DNA of 64,000 bases from a virus, in the IMG/VR virus record IMGVR_UViG_3300010401_000005, positions 1-64,000 of that record. One strand, written 5' to 3'. How positions within the stretch are numbered: position 1 is the stretch's first letter; each line of letters begins with the position of its first letter. Below the pieces are notes generated by a model. It was not told where the DNA came from. It saw only the letters and a program-made list of their open reading frames with translations, and searched no databases. Position numbers and translations under genes: made by a program. Below are positions 23,155-30,755 of the stretch, in pieces.

Positions 23155-23423
23155 TTGTCGCCTGCCTTAGAAATCTTGAAGGAATCGTTAAACTCCTCCA
23201 CTTGCGCTTCTTTGTCCTTGACCGCTTGAATAGCCTGCATCATGACCTCCAGATATGCAGGCGTCGGATCTTTACGGATTTCCTGCCCTGGTACGTAGTG
23301 CTGCCATATTCGCGCTTGAAGCAATCTCGGAACCATGAACCAATGACGCCGACACATCAGCATCTTGGGCGGAACGGGCGTTTCACAACCGTCTGCATGG
23401 CATCGGTGAATATGCTCACTCAT
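23151..23423 (-). CDS. Conserved phage zinc-binding protein (90 aa)
   Basis: Pattern HRCHADGCETPVPPKMLMC then RRHWFMVPRLLQ and YLEVMMQAI is a common phage family: two Cys, a Cys-x-x-His knuckle and the HW(F/Y)xxVP signature. Probably binds zinc; role unknown. Start 23423 overlaps the preceding stop (ATGA). Confidence 0.65.
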   Translation of the reverse strand: MSEHIHRCHADGCETPVPPKMLMCRRHWFMVPRLLQARIWQHYVPGQEIRKDPTPAYLEVMMQAIQAVKDKEAQVEEFNDSFKISKAGDK

Positions 23424-23746
23424 CGCAACACCCCTTCTGCCCATTGAATCCTGATCCCGAACCGCTCCGCATGGGCAGTCACGAGATCCCCGATTGCCGA
23501 CTTCTGCGACTTCCCACAACCCCACACGCCAGGTTCGCCCGTAATGCAAGCGTGGAAGTCATCGTGTCGCCGTGTGACCACTACGCGGCAACCAACACCG
23601 GACTCTTGGGCGGCTTGGGTGTCCGGTCGCTCCCCATCCACCACGCCAACACCAGCGCCGTCAACATTAGTAGACTCATGCCGGTTGCCAGTTCCGGCGC
23701 GTTCTGGATCAGCGGTTGCGGGTCGGTTTGAATTTGAATGGTGCAT
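23420..23746 (-). CDS. Hypothetical 108-aa protein
   Basis: The first 50 residues are low-complexity (Asn/Ala/Gly/Thr). The second half, VVVTRRHDDFHACITGEPGV and WGCGKSQKSAIGDLV, matches a common small phage domain of unknown function. The start may be further downstream if the N-terminal stretch is not translated. Confidence 0.5.
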   Translation of the reverse strand: MHHSNSNRPATADPERAGTGNRHESTNVDGAGVGVVDGERPDTQAAQESGVGCRVVVTRRHDDFHACITGEPGVWGCGKSQKSAIGDLVTAHAERFGIRIQWAEGVLR

Positions 23747-23825
23747 TTCAGCATCCTCTCTTCGTCCTTTCTGTGTTCGGGGGCGTGTGGTGCATCCAGG
23801 CAGGTAACGCCCCCTCTTGTTCGGT

Positions 23826-24110
23826 TTAGTTCTGTTCGGCTTTTTCTATCGCCGCTCTCGCTCGTTCCACGGCTTTAATTGGTTCATCGGTATGCCACTG
23901 TTCGCGCCCCGGCACCCATCTGATCACGTCGCGCAATGCTGCAAGAAGATCTGGTGCCGCCTCTATCAGATGGGCGTTGTCGCGAGTTTCGCCGCCTCTG
24001 TCTGTCACATGGCAAACCGTCATGCCATCTGGCCCCCATATGGCGCCATCAGAAGCGTATAGGTGTTCGTCAATGCGCCACGGCGCCGAGGTATGTTTCG
24101 GTGTACTCAT
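23826..24110 (-). CDS. Small conserved phage protein, APWRI..ANA/LIEAAPDLL family (94 aa)
   Basis: Contains HTSAPWRIDEHLYASDGAIW, then NAHLIEAAPDLLAAL and a helical end. This is a very widespread phage family of unknown function. Start overlaps the upstream stop (ATGA). Confidence 0.65.
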   Translation of the reverse strand: MSTPKHTSAPWRIDEHLYASDGAIWGPDGMTVCHVTDRGGETRDNAHLIEAAPDLLAALRDVIRWVPGREQWHTDEPIKAVERARAAIEKAEQN

Positions 24111-24340
24111 CGGTTATCGTCCTCCCGAAACGCAAGCATCTCCGTGTAATCCGTCGCCCCGTCTTCTCGTTCCATCGCGGTAAAGTCTTCCCAATACTCC
24201 TGCATCTGTTGGCGGTCGGAACTCTCTTCTTCCGGCTCGTCATCACAAGACGGAAGATCGTCGGCTTCATCGAACACATAACCGAAGAACGGGACGCCGG
24301 TGAGCAGGCGCATTTCGAGGGGTGAAAGTTCTGTGGTCAT
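24107..24340 (-). CDS. Acidic 77-aa protein
   Basis: Strongly acidic (DDEPEEESSDRQQ and a C-terminal EDDNR), which recalls DNA-mimic proteins of phages, though acidity alone is weak evidence. Coupled to both neighbours by 4-nt overlaps. Confidence 0.5.
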   Translation of the reverse strand: MTTELSPLEMRLLTGVPFFGYVFDEADDLPSCDDEPEEESSDRQQMQEYWEDFTAMEREDGATDYTEMLAFREDDNR

Positions 24341-25080
24341 CGGTAGTGTCCGCCTTGTGTTCGCTTGAAAAACAGTCTGCTTCGTTCTGTAGTGCGATAG
24401 TTGTAAATCCCTTCCAGCATTGTCACGTAGGAATTCGGGTCTGCCTGCTTCGTAATGCGGGCACTCTGGAATGCCGCCTTTTCAAGCAACCTTGTCCGCG
24501 AGAAACCAACCGTTCGTTCCATCGTGCAGAGCGCAGAGAGGAAGTAAGCGGAATCAGCAACGCCCTGCGCAAAAGGTCGCAGTCCGTCCACAAGAGAGAG
24601 AACGTCAAAAATCAGTTGCTCGTCCTGATCTTCCATCGTCCATTCCCCACTGATGAACTTGTTATAAGCGGGGCCGGATTGCACACCGAGAATCCGAAGT
24701 ACCTGCGTCGTTCCTCGGTTGACCTTATCCAGAATGCCCTCTAACCGCAGATAGGATTCCTTGCCCTGTGCTGCGAAGGATTTGACATAATCGAGTGCCG
24801 TCCATGCGCGGTTCGTCCCGCCTGCCGTCTGCACCGTCTCCATGTCCAAGTTCTGAATGGCGTAGTAGACCGGCAGTCCGAGCAACTTAGCGGCGGCGTA
24901 TCGGTGCTGACCATCCACAATCTGAAACTGTTCGTTGACCGTGATGTGGTAAGCCTCGATAAAGCCGTGCTTCTTCATGCTCTCCATGATGCGGCGAGTA
25001 TGGGCGTCGGTAATGGGTCGCTGTTCCGGGTGGAACTTGAAAAGCGAATAGTCCGTCGTGCATTTGATTTGCATGGTCAT
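24337..25080 (-). CDS. ParB/Srx-fold domain protein (247 aa)
   Basis: Residues 15-75 have the ParB N-terminal pattern: HPEQRPITDAHTRRIMESM, ITVNEQFQIVDGQHR and YAAAKLLGLPVYY, including the GxHR catalytic/CTP-site signature seen as DGQHR (56-60). Phage members act as nucleases or CTP-dependent DNA clamps. The remaining 170 residues are helical and unassigned. Lies downstream of the SWIM-finger gene under the same tandem-repeat promoter. Confidence 0.75.
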   Translation of the reverse strand: MTMQIKCTTDYSLFKFHPEQRPITDAHTRRIMESMKKHGFIEAYHITVNEQFQIVDGQHRYAAAKLLGLPVYYAIQNLDMETVQTAGGTNRAWTALDYVKSFAAQGKESYLRLEGILDKVNRGTTQVLRILGVQSGPAYNKFISGEWTMEDQDEQLIFDVLSLVDGLRPFAQGVADSAYFLSALCTMERTVGFSRTRLLEKAAFQSARITKQADPNSYVTMLEGIYNYRTTERSRLFFKRTQGGHYR

Positions 25081-25566
25081 CTAAGCCGCCCTCCGTCCTT
25101 CCGTCACATCCTCACATTCAGGCACGAAACCGACAAGTCTTCTGGGCATGTAAAACTCAGCCGTTCCGGTCAAGTCTCCGAGCGCACATTCCAATTCCCA
25201 ACAAGCGTTTTCGATCTTATCAATAAACGCCTGCCGATACTGCTTCTCTTGCCACCCTCCCCGGAACCGCTTGAAATCTTGTCGGAGGGTATGCAGGCGT
25301 AGGTAGTAGGAATTGATTTGTGCCTGCACCAACAGCACCAACCCGGAAAGGTGCTTACAAAGTCCGAAGCGTTTGAAGCAAGTACACTCGCAGGTTTTCA
25401 TGCCGCGTGTCTCGATGGTGTAATTGCTTTCCGGGCGGTCGAGGTTGAAGACGCGGAACAGTCCGTCACCTGTTACGAGTTCACAGCGATAACCGTCTTG
25501 GAATAGTCGATTGGCGTTGCGCTGGATGGTCTGCATTGTGGTTGCGGGAATAAGTTGATTTGACAT
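25081..25566 (-). CDS. SWIM zinc-finger protein (161 aa)
   Basis: The SWIM signature CxCxnCxH is met by C61, C63, C70 and H72 in CECTCFKRFGLCKH. SWIM domains bind DNA or proteins. The N-terminal 50 residues form a beta-rich module (YRCELVTGDGLFRVF); the C-terminal part is helical with many aromatic residues. First gene behind promoter 25596-25624, so probably under control of the direct-repeat operator. Confidence 0.75.
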   Translation of the reverse strand: MSNQLIPATTMQTIQRNANRLFQDGYRCELVTGDGLFRVFNLDRPESNYTIETRGMKTCECTCFKRFGLCKHLSGLVLLVQAQINSYYLRLHTLRQDFKRFRGGWQEKQYRQAFIDKIENACWELECALGDLTGTAEFYMPRRLVGFVPECEDVTEGRRAA

Positions 25567-25595
25567 TTGAATTGTCCTCCTCTCTTCTTATTCCA

Positions 25596-25632
25596 CATTA
25601 TAACACGATACGTTAAATAACACAATAGGTTA
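25596..25632 (-). promoter_or_regulatory. Promoter with two 17-bp tandem direct repeats
   Basis: Minus-strand TTGTGT (25624-25619), 17-nt spacer, TATAAT (25601-25596). Two adjacent 17-bp repeats, ATAAC-ACGATACGTTAA (25599-25615) and ATAAC-ACAATAGGTTAA (25616-25632), differ at two positions and cover the -10, spacer and -35. They look like tandem operators. A third weaker copy overlaps the repressor promoter (26654-26682). Confidence 0.7.
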
Positions 25633-25655
25633 AACGGATTATTTTGAAAATACTT

Positions 25656-26423
25656 TCAGTCCATCGCGCAACGGTCGCAACCCATGTCAAACGAAAAGGC
25701 CGGTTCTGCGCCTGCGAGTTTCCTGCGTCCCTTGCGGCTCGGCACCTTGTCCGAAAGCGCAAGGTCAATGAGTTTTGGGCCGTCCTGCATCCATCTCAGC
25801 CCATGCGTAACCTCAAACGTTGCCGCTTCTGCGAACCCCTCCGGGAAGTGGTAAGCGTATGCAATCCAGTCCGCTTCTCGAAAGTTCTTGCATGGCATAC
25901 AGTTCGCGTGTTGAAAGTGCTGATAGACACGCGGTGGCTTTACGTTGTGTTGGGCAAAGTATCCGAAGCATTGCGCCTTATCTACTTGCCATTCGATCAG
26001 ATCAAACTTGACGCTGATGTGCTTGTATTCCCAATGCTCCATAACCTTGTCGGCACGGTGTTGCTCGTTGCGGTCGTAACCAATGTGAACAACCGCAGGA
26101 ATTCCTTTGCTCTCAAAGTTCTCATGCAGCCATGCACGGGACGGAATGATTTTGAAGGCGAGGGAGCAAGGCGATAACTGACGGGCAGGTATCATTTTCT
26201 GCTTTGCAAACCATTCCCACAAGTCCATTCCGTTCGACGCGTCCGCAATCTCAAAACCCCACCGATCTGCAACTTCATGCCCGAATCGGTAGGTGTCTAC
26301 ATCCTCTCTTTTCGTATCTGAAAAGAGAGGAATGGGCTTGCGGCATTCGTCTTGCAGGCGGCAGGTGATGTACGCCGAACAAATGCCCATGCTGAAGAAA
26401 ACTATGTCCTGCGGTTCGGTCAT
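25656..26423 (-). CDS. PP-loop ATPase of the PAPS-reductase-like family (255 aa)
   Basis: Residues 9-18, FFSMGICSAY, replace the PP-loop SGGxDS; next LFSDTKREDVDTYRF, ASNGMDLWEWF, ARQLSPCSLAFKI and RDxNEQ-like WVDK segments, then NCMPCKNF and a closing CDRCAM. These match phage members of the phosphoadenosine phosphosulfate reductase/adenine nucleotide alpha-hydrolase superfamily. Substrate unknown; relatives take part in sulfur transfer or, as QueC, in deazaguanine synthesis. Starts within the XRE gene's last codon. Confidence 0.7.
   Translation of the reverse strand: MTEPQDIVFFSMGICSAYITCRLQDECRKPIPLFSDTKREDVDTYRFGHEVADRWGFEIADASNGMDLWEWFAKQKMIPARQLSPCSLAFKIIPSRAWLHENFESKGIPAVVHIGYDRNEQHRADKVMEHWEYKHISVKFDLIEWQVDKAQCFGYFAQHNVKPPRVYQHFQHANCMPCKNFREADWIAYAYHFPEGFAEAATFEVTHGLRWMQDGPKLIDLALSDKVPSRKGRRKLAGAEPAFSFDMGCDRCAMD
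26302..26331. repeat. Perfect 12-bp inverted repeat inside the PP-loop gene
   Basis: TCCTCTCTTTTC (26302-26313), GTATCT, GAAAAGAGAGGA (26320-26331). Codes for the conserved LFSDTKRED stretch, so the hairpin coexists with a constrained protein motif. Confidence 0.85.
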
Positions 26424-26647
26424 GCTTTTATTCCTTCTTCAGCAGGATCGCACAGGAAGTCAATCCACGACACGCCGTAAAGTTGCGCCATGCGTTGCAG
26501 CATCTCAGGAGAGACGTTCCTGCCCGACTCTGCGCGGCTCAGAGACGCCTGCAAAATGTTGAGGCGTTCGGCGGCTTCCTTCTGGGACAGTCCTGCTTTT
26601 ATCCGTGCCTGCACGATGTTGTTCGGTTTAATCCATGTCTTTTTCAT
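26420..26647 (-). CDS. XRE-family helix-turn-helix repressor (75 aa)
   Basis: A single HTH_3 domain: IVQARIKAGLSQKEAAERL, SRAESGR, SPEMLQRMAQLYGVS. Length fits a minimal Cro/CI-type regulator. Its -10 hexamer ends only six bases before the ATG, so the message is probably leaderless. It likely binds the repeated TAACACxxxxxGTTAA elements at 25599-25632 and in its own promoter (inference). Confidence 0.9.
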   Translation of the reverse strand: MKKTWIKPNNIVQARIKAGLSQKEAAERLNILQASLSRAESGRNVSPEMLQRMAQLYGVSWIDFLCDPAEEGIKA

Positions 26648-26653
26648 GGTAAG

Positions 26654-26682
26654 ATTTTAACACGTCCGGTAAAGAATGTCAA
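26654..26682 (-). promoter_or_regulatory. Autoregulated sigma-70 promoter of the XRE gene
   Basis: Minus-strand TTGACA (26682-26677), 17-nt spacer, TAAAAT (26659-26654). The -10 region contains TAACACGTCCGGTAAA, an imperfect copy of the 25.6 kb repeats. Confidence 0.8.
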
Positions 26683-26759
26683 GTATCCCCTTCTACTTCT
26701 GATTGGGGCCGTTGGTGGGGGAAGTTGGGGAAAAAATTACTCCGTGTCACGTCAACGGC

Positions 26760-26966
26760 CTATTTCACATAATACGTATATCGCCCTTGCCGTGACCGCT
26801 TCACCACGCCTAACCCCGCGCACTCAGGACAGCGTATCCGTGCAAGCCGGACCTCCTTACTCGCTGTCGTCAACATAGGTAGATCGGGCGGATTGACCGG
26901 GACGAACTTGCGGACGCGCCCCGCGCCTCGGCATTTACGACAGGGCATGGTGTCAAGATCCATCAT
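26760..26966 (-). CDS. Small double-CxxC zinc protein (68 aa)
   Basis: The ATG at 26966 overlaps the upstream TGA. Contains MPCRKCRGAGRV and RCPECAGLGVVKR, a DnaJ-type four-Cys zinc site. Function unknown. Same knuckle as 8807-9016, 28978-29232 and 61576-61701. Confidence 0.6.
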   Translation of the reverse strand: MMDLDTMPCRKCRGAGRVRKFVPVNPPDLPMLTTASKEVRLARIRCPECAGLGVVKRSRQGRYTYYVK

Positions 26967-27331
26967 TCTTCCTTCCATCGCCCCGTCGCCCTCAAAGCGC
27001 ACTCCACAAATCGAATTGGTGTCACGTCAAAAGTCATCTTGACGGCGCGGAACCAATCCCAATCGCTGCCATTGGGGAACAGGATGCGAATGAACTTGAT
27101 GAAGTCGCCGGAAGCGCAGAGGGCTTTCCAGAGTTCGGGAATCGCATTACGATCTTGACAAAACTTTGGAGCCATTATAGCCCATACTATATCTTCCCTT
27201 AACACAAGCGACTGCCCCTTAATCGGTATGCCGTCCTTGCACATCAAAACGGCAGGTTCAAAGGATGGACTGGGTATCACGCTATAGCCACAAATGGTGG
27301 CGGCTTCACGGTTCATCTCGTTGGTATTCAC
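26963..27331 (-). CDS. Hypothetical 122-aa protein
   Basis: Mixed sequence with SVIPSPSFEPAVLMCKDG and LFPNGSDWDWFRAVKMTF. Coupled to both neighbours. No family recognised. Confidence 0.5.
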   Translation of the reverse strand: MNTNEMNREAATICGYSVIPSPSFEPAVLMCKDGIPIKGQSLVLREDIVWAIMAPKFCQDRNAIPELWKALCASGDFIKFIRILFPNGSDWDWFRAVKMTFDVTPIRFVECALRATGRWKEE

Positions 27332-27978
27332 CCTGATTCCCCTTTCTGTTCCTGCCCCTCCTGCCGACGAAATAGGTAATCAGATCCGCCTGCAAGGGTT
27401 GCATCATCTTGCCATTTCTGCCAGGTTTTGCCGCCGTCCGTGCTGTACTCCATCCGCAGAGTTTCCGTTTCCTGCGTGGTCGTGGCGGTCATTGTGGGGC
27501 TGTTGGCGAGGACTTCTGCTGCCCATCTCTGCACTGACGTTAACGCACCGCAAGCCGTTTCCAAGTTCAAGAATATCTCTTTCGTCTCCGGTTTCATTTC
27601 TTCGTAGGGCGTCACTGTTTGTTGGGAGTAGGCAGAGATTTCTTTGAGGCGAACTGTGGCGCATTGGCCTATCATCTGGAGGGCTTCGGTGAGTTCTTCC
27701 ACCCTCGCAAGCAGCGCCTGCTTCTCATACACCAATCTGACATTGTGCGCTTCGATCTCATCAGGCGCCATTACCAGCATAGACTCCCAGCGCGCATTCA
27801 TCTCCCGTTCGGATTCGGATTCCGTCAGCATCTCCAATGCCGCCAACATATCTGTCAAGTACATTCCCCTGAGTTTGTCTGCATACTCGGCTGCCGTGCC
27901 AGCGACAACGGTTTCCTTCACGCTATCCAGATGTTCGTGGAGTTGATTGGCACGCGCTTTTCGTTCTTCGGTATTCAT
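27328..27978 (-). CDS. Hypothetical 216-aa helical protein
   Basis: N-terminal 130 residues form an acidic helical region (LTESESEREMNARWESML). The C-terminal 30 residues, EYSTDGGKTWQKW, resemble a short beta hairpin found in carbohydrate-binding or BNR-like proteins. Function unknown. Confidence 0.55.
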   Translation of the reverse strand: MNTEERKARANQLHEHLDSVKETVVAGTAAEYADKLRGMYLTDMLAALEMLTESESEREMNARWESMLVMAPDEIEAHNVRLVYEKQALLARVEELTEALQMIGQCATVRLKEISAYSQQTVTPYEEMKPETKEIFLNLETACGALTSVQRWAAEVLANSPTMTATTTQETETLRMEYSTDGGKTWQKWQDDATLAGGSDYLFRRQEGQEQKGESG

Positions 27979-28250
27979 TCTGCTATCTCCTCATGGCATG
28001 GTCGTGGTCCCAACGCCTTCTGAATAAGCGCGAACCATTCCTTAAGCAAATCAACTTCATCCGCTGTCATGTTCGGCGGTAGGGAAAGGTATGCCATGCG
28101 TCCATGATAAAGCGGCAGAGTGAAAGTGTTGTTTTCAGATGGTACGCCCTGCGCTTTCGTCAGCAAGATAGCACGGCGAAGTTCTTGTAGCGTGGTCTCT
28201 ACTCTATTCAGGCGGCTTAAGATGGTGTCTAGTTGGTCTTTGTTGGTCAT
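27975..28250 (-). CDS. Hypothetical 91-aa protein
   Basis: N-terminal helix with Leu heptads (LDTILSRLNRVETTLQELRR) then LSLPPNMTADEVDLLKEWF. Small oligomeric helix protein; function unknown. Confidence 0.55.
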   Translation of the reverse strand: MTNKDQLDTILSRLNRVETTLQELRRAILLTKAQGVPSENNTFTLPLYHGRMAYLSLPPNMTADEVDLLKEWFALIQKALGPRPCHEEIAE

Positions 28251-28510
28251 TCTGTTGTTTCCTTTTCTGCACTTCTTGGTCTCCCTCTCCTCCGTTTCGG
28301 CGTGTTTTTTACTGAGGCTTTCTGCTTCATTGTTGCCGACACGATAATGGTCTGCCCGTAATGCGTCTTCTTTTCACTACTGAAATTGCTCGGGTCTATT
28401 CTTTGAAGATCACACATGAGGTCATAAAGCAGGCGCACTTCAGCCTCGATTCGCGCTTTTAATCGAACGGATTGTTGTTCATCAGATGTCATCTGGTATT
28501 GATCCTCCAT
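28247..28510 (-). CDS. Hypothetical 87-aa basic protein
   Basis: Helical N-terminus and a basic C-terminal tail (KNTPKRRRGRPRSAEKE) that contains RGRPR, an AT-hook-like sequence able to bind the minor groove. The start could be 28510 or the ATG six codons later. Confidence 0.55.
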   Translation of the reverse strand: MEDQYQMTSDEQQSVRLKARIEAEVRLLYDLMCDLQRIDPSNFSSEKKTHYGQTIIVSATMKQKASVKNTPKRRRGRPRSAEKETTE

Positions 28511-28563
28511 TCTTTGTCTATCCCTCTTCGCACCCTTCTTCCCGGTGATGGGGAAATGGGGTG

Positions 28564-28869
28564 TTATTCATTGGTCTGTTTGTTCTTACGTTCCTCCCAT
28601 CGCTTTTTCATTAGTTCAGACCGCGCCTTTTTTCTTTCCTCCGTCCACGGCGTAGATCGTGCAGATTTTAGATTTTCTGCGTTCGCGTCAGATTGTTTCT
28701 GTGTAACACGGTGGGAGAATTTCCGAAACTGTTCAACATCTGAACGCTTGAGCATCGGACCCCGTAAGCATGTCGCTTCAATACGTCCCTCTCTAATGGC
28801 AGCACGTACTCCCGCCGTCGTCATGCCTATGATTTCAGCGGCTTCTTTGATTGTCAGATAGTTTTCCAT
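28564..28869 (-). CDS. MerR/excisionase-type helix-turn-helix regulator (101 aa)
   Basis: Residues 4-30, YLTIKEAAEIIGMTTAGVRA, are a MerR/HTH_17 fold as in Xis and phage regulators, followed by REGRIEATCLRG. The C-terminal half is Lys/Arg-rich. I take the ATG at 28869: the -10 (28881-28876) ends six bases before it, so the message would be leaderless, as lambda cI is from PRM. It probably binds the inverted repeat in the divergent promoter region. Confidence 0.8.
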   Translation of the reverse strand: MENYLTIKEAAEIIGMTTAGVRAAIREGRIEATCLRGPMLKRSDVEQFRKFSHRVTQKQSDANAENLKSARSTPWTEERKKARSELMKKRWEERKNKQTNE

Positions 28870-28875
28870 ATCTCT

Positions 28876-28941
28876 ATTATACACCTTCTTTGAAAAATAA
28901 TCAAACATTTTCTTGACATCTATTAAAAGAAGGTGTATAAT
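28876..28941. promoter_or_regulatory. Divergent promoters with 15-bp inverted operator repeat
   Basis: Plus strand: TTGACA (28913-28918), 17 nt, TATAAT (28936-28941), perfect consensus, for the 28978 operon. Minus strand: TTGATT (28904-28899), 17 nt, TATAAT (28881-28876), for the regulator. TTATACACCTTCTTT and AAAGAAGGTGTATAA form a 15-bp inverted repeat so that each -10 with its upstream spacer carries the same AAAGAAGGTG box. This is a two-way genetic switch layout. Confidence 0.85.
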
Positions 28942-28977
28942 AAGTTATCGAACAAACGAGACGAGGGATTACTCAAA

Positions 28978-29232
28978 ATGACCACATGGCAATGTAAAAA
29001 TTGTGAAGGAAGCGGAAAACTTAAAGTTCGTGATGGTGAACGCGAACGCGAATTGATTAACGGCACCTTGCAGTTTAAAGAGTTCCCGTGCCGCGCCTGT
29101 GCCGGATCTGGAATAGTAGACGACAAACAGCATGGTATCCAGATGCGCGGCGTTCATGCCTTCCAATCCGCCGCATTAAAAGCGGGCCGATCCACCGTAG
29201 TAAGATTTATCCCGAAACAGATAAGCGAATAG
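28978..29232 (+). CDS. Small double-CxxC zinc protein (84 aa)
   Basis: ATG at 28978 after GAGGGATTACTCAAA. WQCKNCEGSGKL and, 40 residues on, PCRACAGSGIV form a DnaJ-type zinc site. First gene of the rightward operon, about 36 nt behind the perfect promoter. Function unknown; could regulate or chaperone. Confidence 0.65.
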   Translation: MTTWQCKNCEGSGKLKVRDGERERELINGTLQFKEFPCRACAGSGIVDDKQHGIQMRGVHAFQSAALKAGRSTVVRFIPKQISE

Positions 29233-29323
29233 ATCCGCCACAGAGCCGGAGTAAAGTCACACCAGGGGACGCACAATCCCCCTTTTCCCCTGATGGGATG
29301 AATAGAGAGGAGATTAGAAGACA

Positions 29324-29527
29324 ATGAACCGAGTAAAGATGTCACAGGATACTTCCCCGCGAGAGCGCAACGTTTACCGTATCAAGGAGACGATTGCAAC
29401 GCTGGAGAGGCAGATTGCAGACCTCGTATCTTGCGAGGAGAAGGGCATCCTCTCCAGAACCGGGCGTCGGCAGTTACATCAATACCGGATGCAGGTTATC
29501 GAACTGAAAGAGACGTTTGAGGAGTAA
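29324..29527 (+). CDS. Hypothetical 67-aa coiled-coil protein
   Basis: Preceded by a CAGGGG/CCCCTG hairpin (29260-29297) and GAGAGGAG. Helical, charged sequence (IKETIATLERQIADLVSCEEK) with a basic C-terminal half. Function unknown. Confidence 0.55.
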   Translation: MNRVKMSQDTSPRERNVYRIKETIATLERQIADLVSCEEKGILSRTGRRQLHQYRMQVIELKETFEE

Positions 29528-29593
29528 GCACACAGAGAGGAGGAAAGACCTGATTTCTGTATGTGTGGAATGTAGGGGAAAGGGGAAAAGAAG

Positions 29594-29872
29594 ATGGGAC
29601 CGAAGAAGTCACGGGGGCAAGTGGAACATCTGAAACGGTGCTGGCTGGCAGATCCTTGTTTTGATCTCTACGCCGAAGAAGGCTTTGAAGAGTATCGCAA
29701 AGAACTGACAGACTTCCAACGAAAACAGGAATTACTGTGGAAGGCGGAAGAGGAAGGACGGCGGCGGGAAAGAGCGCGAAAGATGGGAATACCTGACAAC
29801 CTCGAACTCGCAGACTATATCCGACTACTGGAGCATCGCATTACACAGTTAGAACAGAAGGTAGGAATCTGA
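29594..29872 (+). CDS. Hypothetical 92-aa protein
   Basis: Glu/Arg-rich helices (KELTDFQRKQELLWKAEEEG) and a C-terminal LEHRITQLEQKVGI coiled coil. AGGGGAAAAGG upstream. Unknown function; starts one base before the next gene's ATG region. Confidence 0.55.
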   Translation: MGPKKSRGQVEHLKRCWLADPCFDLYAEEGFEEYRKELTDFQRKQELLWKAEEEGRRRERARKMGIPDNLELADYIRLLEHRITQLEQKVGI

Positions 29873-29873
29873 A

Positions 29874-30248
29874 ATGCCAAAGTTCACAGAAATTGCCACC
29901 ACCACCGAACGCCACCCAAACGCACCGCCCGCATGGTGGGTTCTAAATGCCCCTCGTCCTCTGTATGGCACGATACACGTCAGCGGCAATGATGCATTTA
30001 CCTGGACAGGTCCATTCGTCGAAGGCATTCACTACGCCGCGATAGATCCCACCGACCCGGAAGCCTCCCGGTGGTTGGAGGAGAACCGGCGTCTAGGGGC
30101 TGTGCTGCTCAGGTATGTGACAGAGGATGAGATAGCGGAATGGGCGGGGGGGTATTGCCATCCGGTTCCTGTGGAGGAGTTCACGGAAGCGGATTTACGA
30201 CAGGCGTTCTTTGCGTTGTGTGGGCGAAGGGAGGTTGAAATCGGATGA
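29874..30248 (+). CDS. Hypothetical 124-aa protein
   Basis: Contains WWVLNAPRPLYGTIHVSG and later EWAGGYCHPVPVEEF; beta-rich, Trp-rich. No family known to me. Overlaps the next gene by 4 nt (ATGA). Confidence 0.55.
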   Translation: MPKFTEIATTTERHPNAPPAWWVLNAPRPLYGTIHVSGNDAFTWTGPFVEGIHYAAIDPTDPEASRWLEENRRLGAVLLRYVTEDEIAEWAGGYCHPVPVEEFTEADLRQAFFALCGRREVEIG

Positions 30249-30580
30249 CGGATGAGTACGCCGAATGGCTGAAAAGTTTGAAGGTTGATGACGCCGTTGC
30301 GGTTTCTTCTCGCTATGGCTACTCCATCAGTAAGATTGTCTCTATGACTGCTACACAGATCACCGCAGGCAGCACGCGGTATCAGAAGAAAGACGGACAA
30401 CAGATCGGAGGAGACAGGTGGTATCCGTCACATCTTACTCCCATCACCGAGGAAATCCGTGCCGAAGTCAAACACGCTCGATTGCTTTCTGCCGTTCGCG
30501 GCGTGAAGTGGGAGACGTTGACCACGGAGCAGATTGAACGGGTTGTCGGTATCACAAAGGAGAAACAGGGCAATGAATGA
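30245..30580 (+). CDS. Hypothetical 111-aa SH3-like protein
   Basis: Residues 10-65, VDDAVAVSSRYGYSISKIV, TATQITAGSTRYQKKDG, DRWYPSHLTPIT, look like the small beta barrel phage family that appears beside transcription or restriction-evasion genes; function unknown. Helical end. Confidence 0.55.
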   Translation: MTDEYAEWLKSLKVDDAVAVSSRYGYSISKIVSMTATQITAGSTRYQKKDGQQIGGDRWYPSHLTPITEEIRAEVKHARLLSAVRGVKWETLTTEQIERVVGITKEKQGNE

Positions 30581-30755
30581 AACCGCGCCCGAACAAGCAA
30601 TAACTCTCCTCAATGATCTCCTGACAGCCGCCTACCTCGTCGCACGCTTTGAACGAAAAGCCGACGAGAAACTGCTAAACGAGGAGATAACGAGAGTGTT
30701 TGAGAAGTTGGCGGGCAGAAAACCGAGGAAGGAAGAATTGGAGCAAATCGGATGA
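30573..30755 (+). CDS. Hypothetical 60-aa helical protein
   Basis: ATG at 30573 inside the previous gene's end (ATGAATGA), with AAGGAGA upstream. Helical with a basic end. Overlaps the next start by 4 nt. Confidence 0.5.
   Translation: MNETAPEQAITLLNDLLTAAYLVARFERKADEKLLNEEITRVFEKLAGRKPRKEELEQIG

Noticed and set aside
25599-25632. CRISPR-like or iteron origin interpretation of the 17-bp repeats
   Set aside because: Only two adjacent copies without spacers, sitting on a promoter; operators are simpler. An origin cannot be excluded but nothing else supports it.
28933-29232. Start of the zinc protein at 28933
   Set aside because: That ATG overlaps the -10 hexamer; the ATG at 28978 has a ribosome site and lies downstream of the transcription start.
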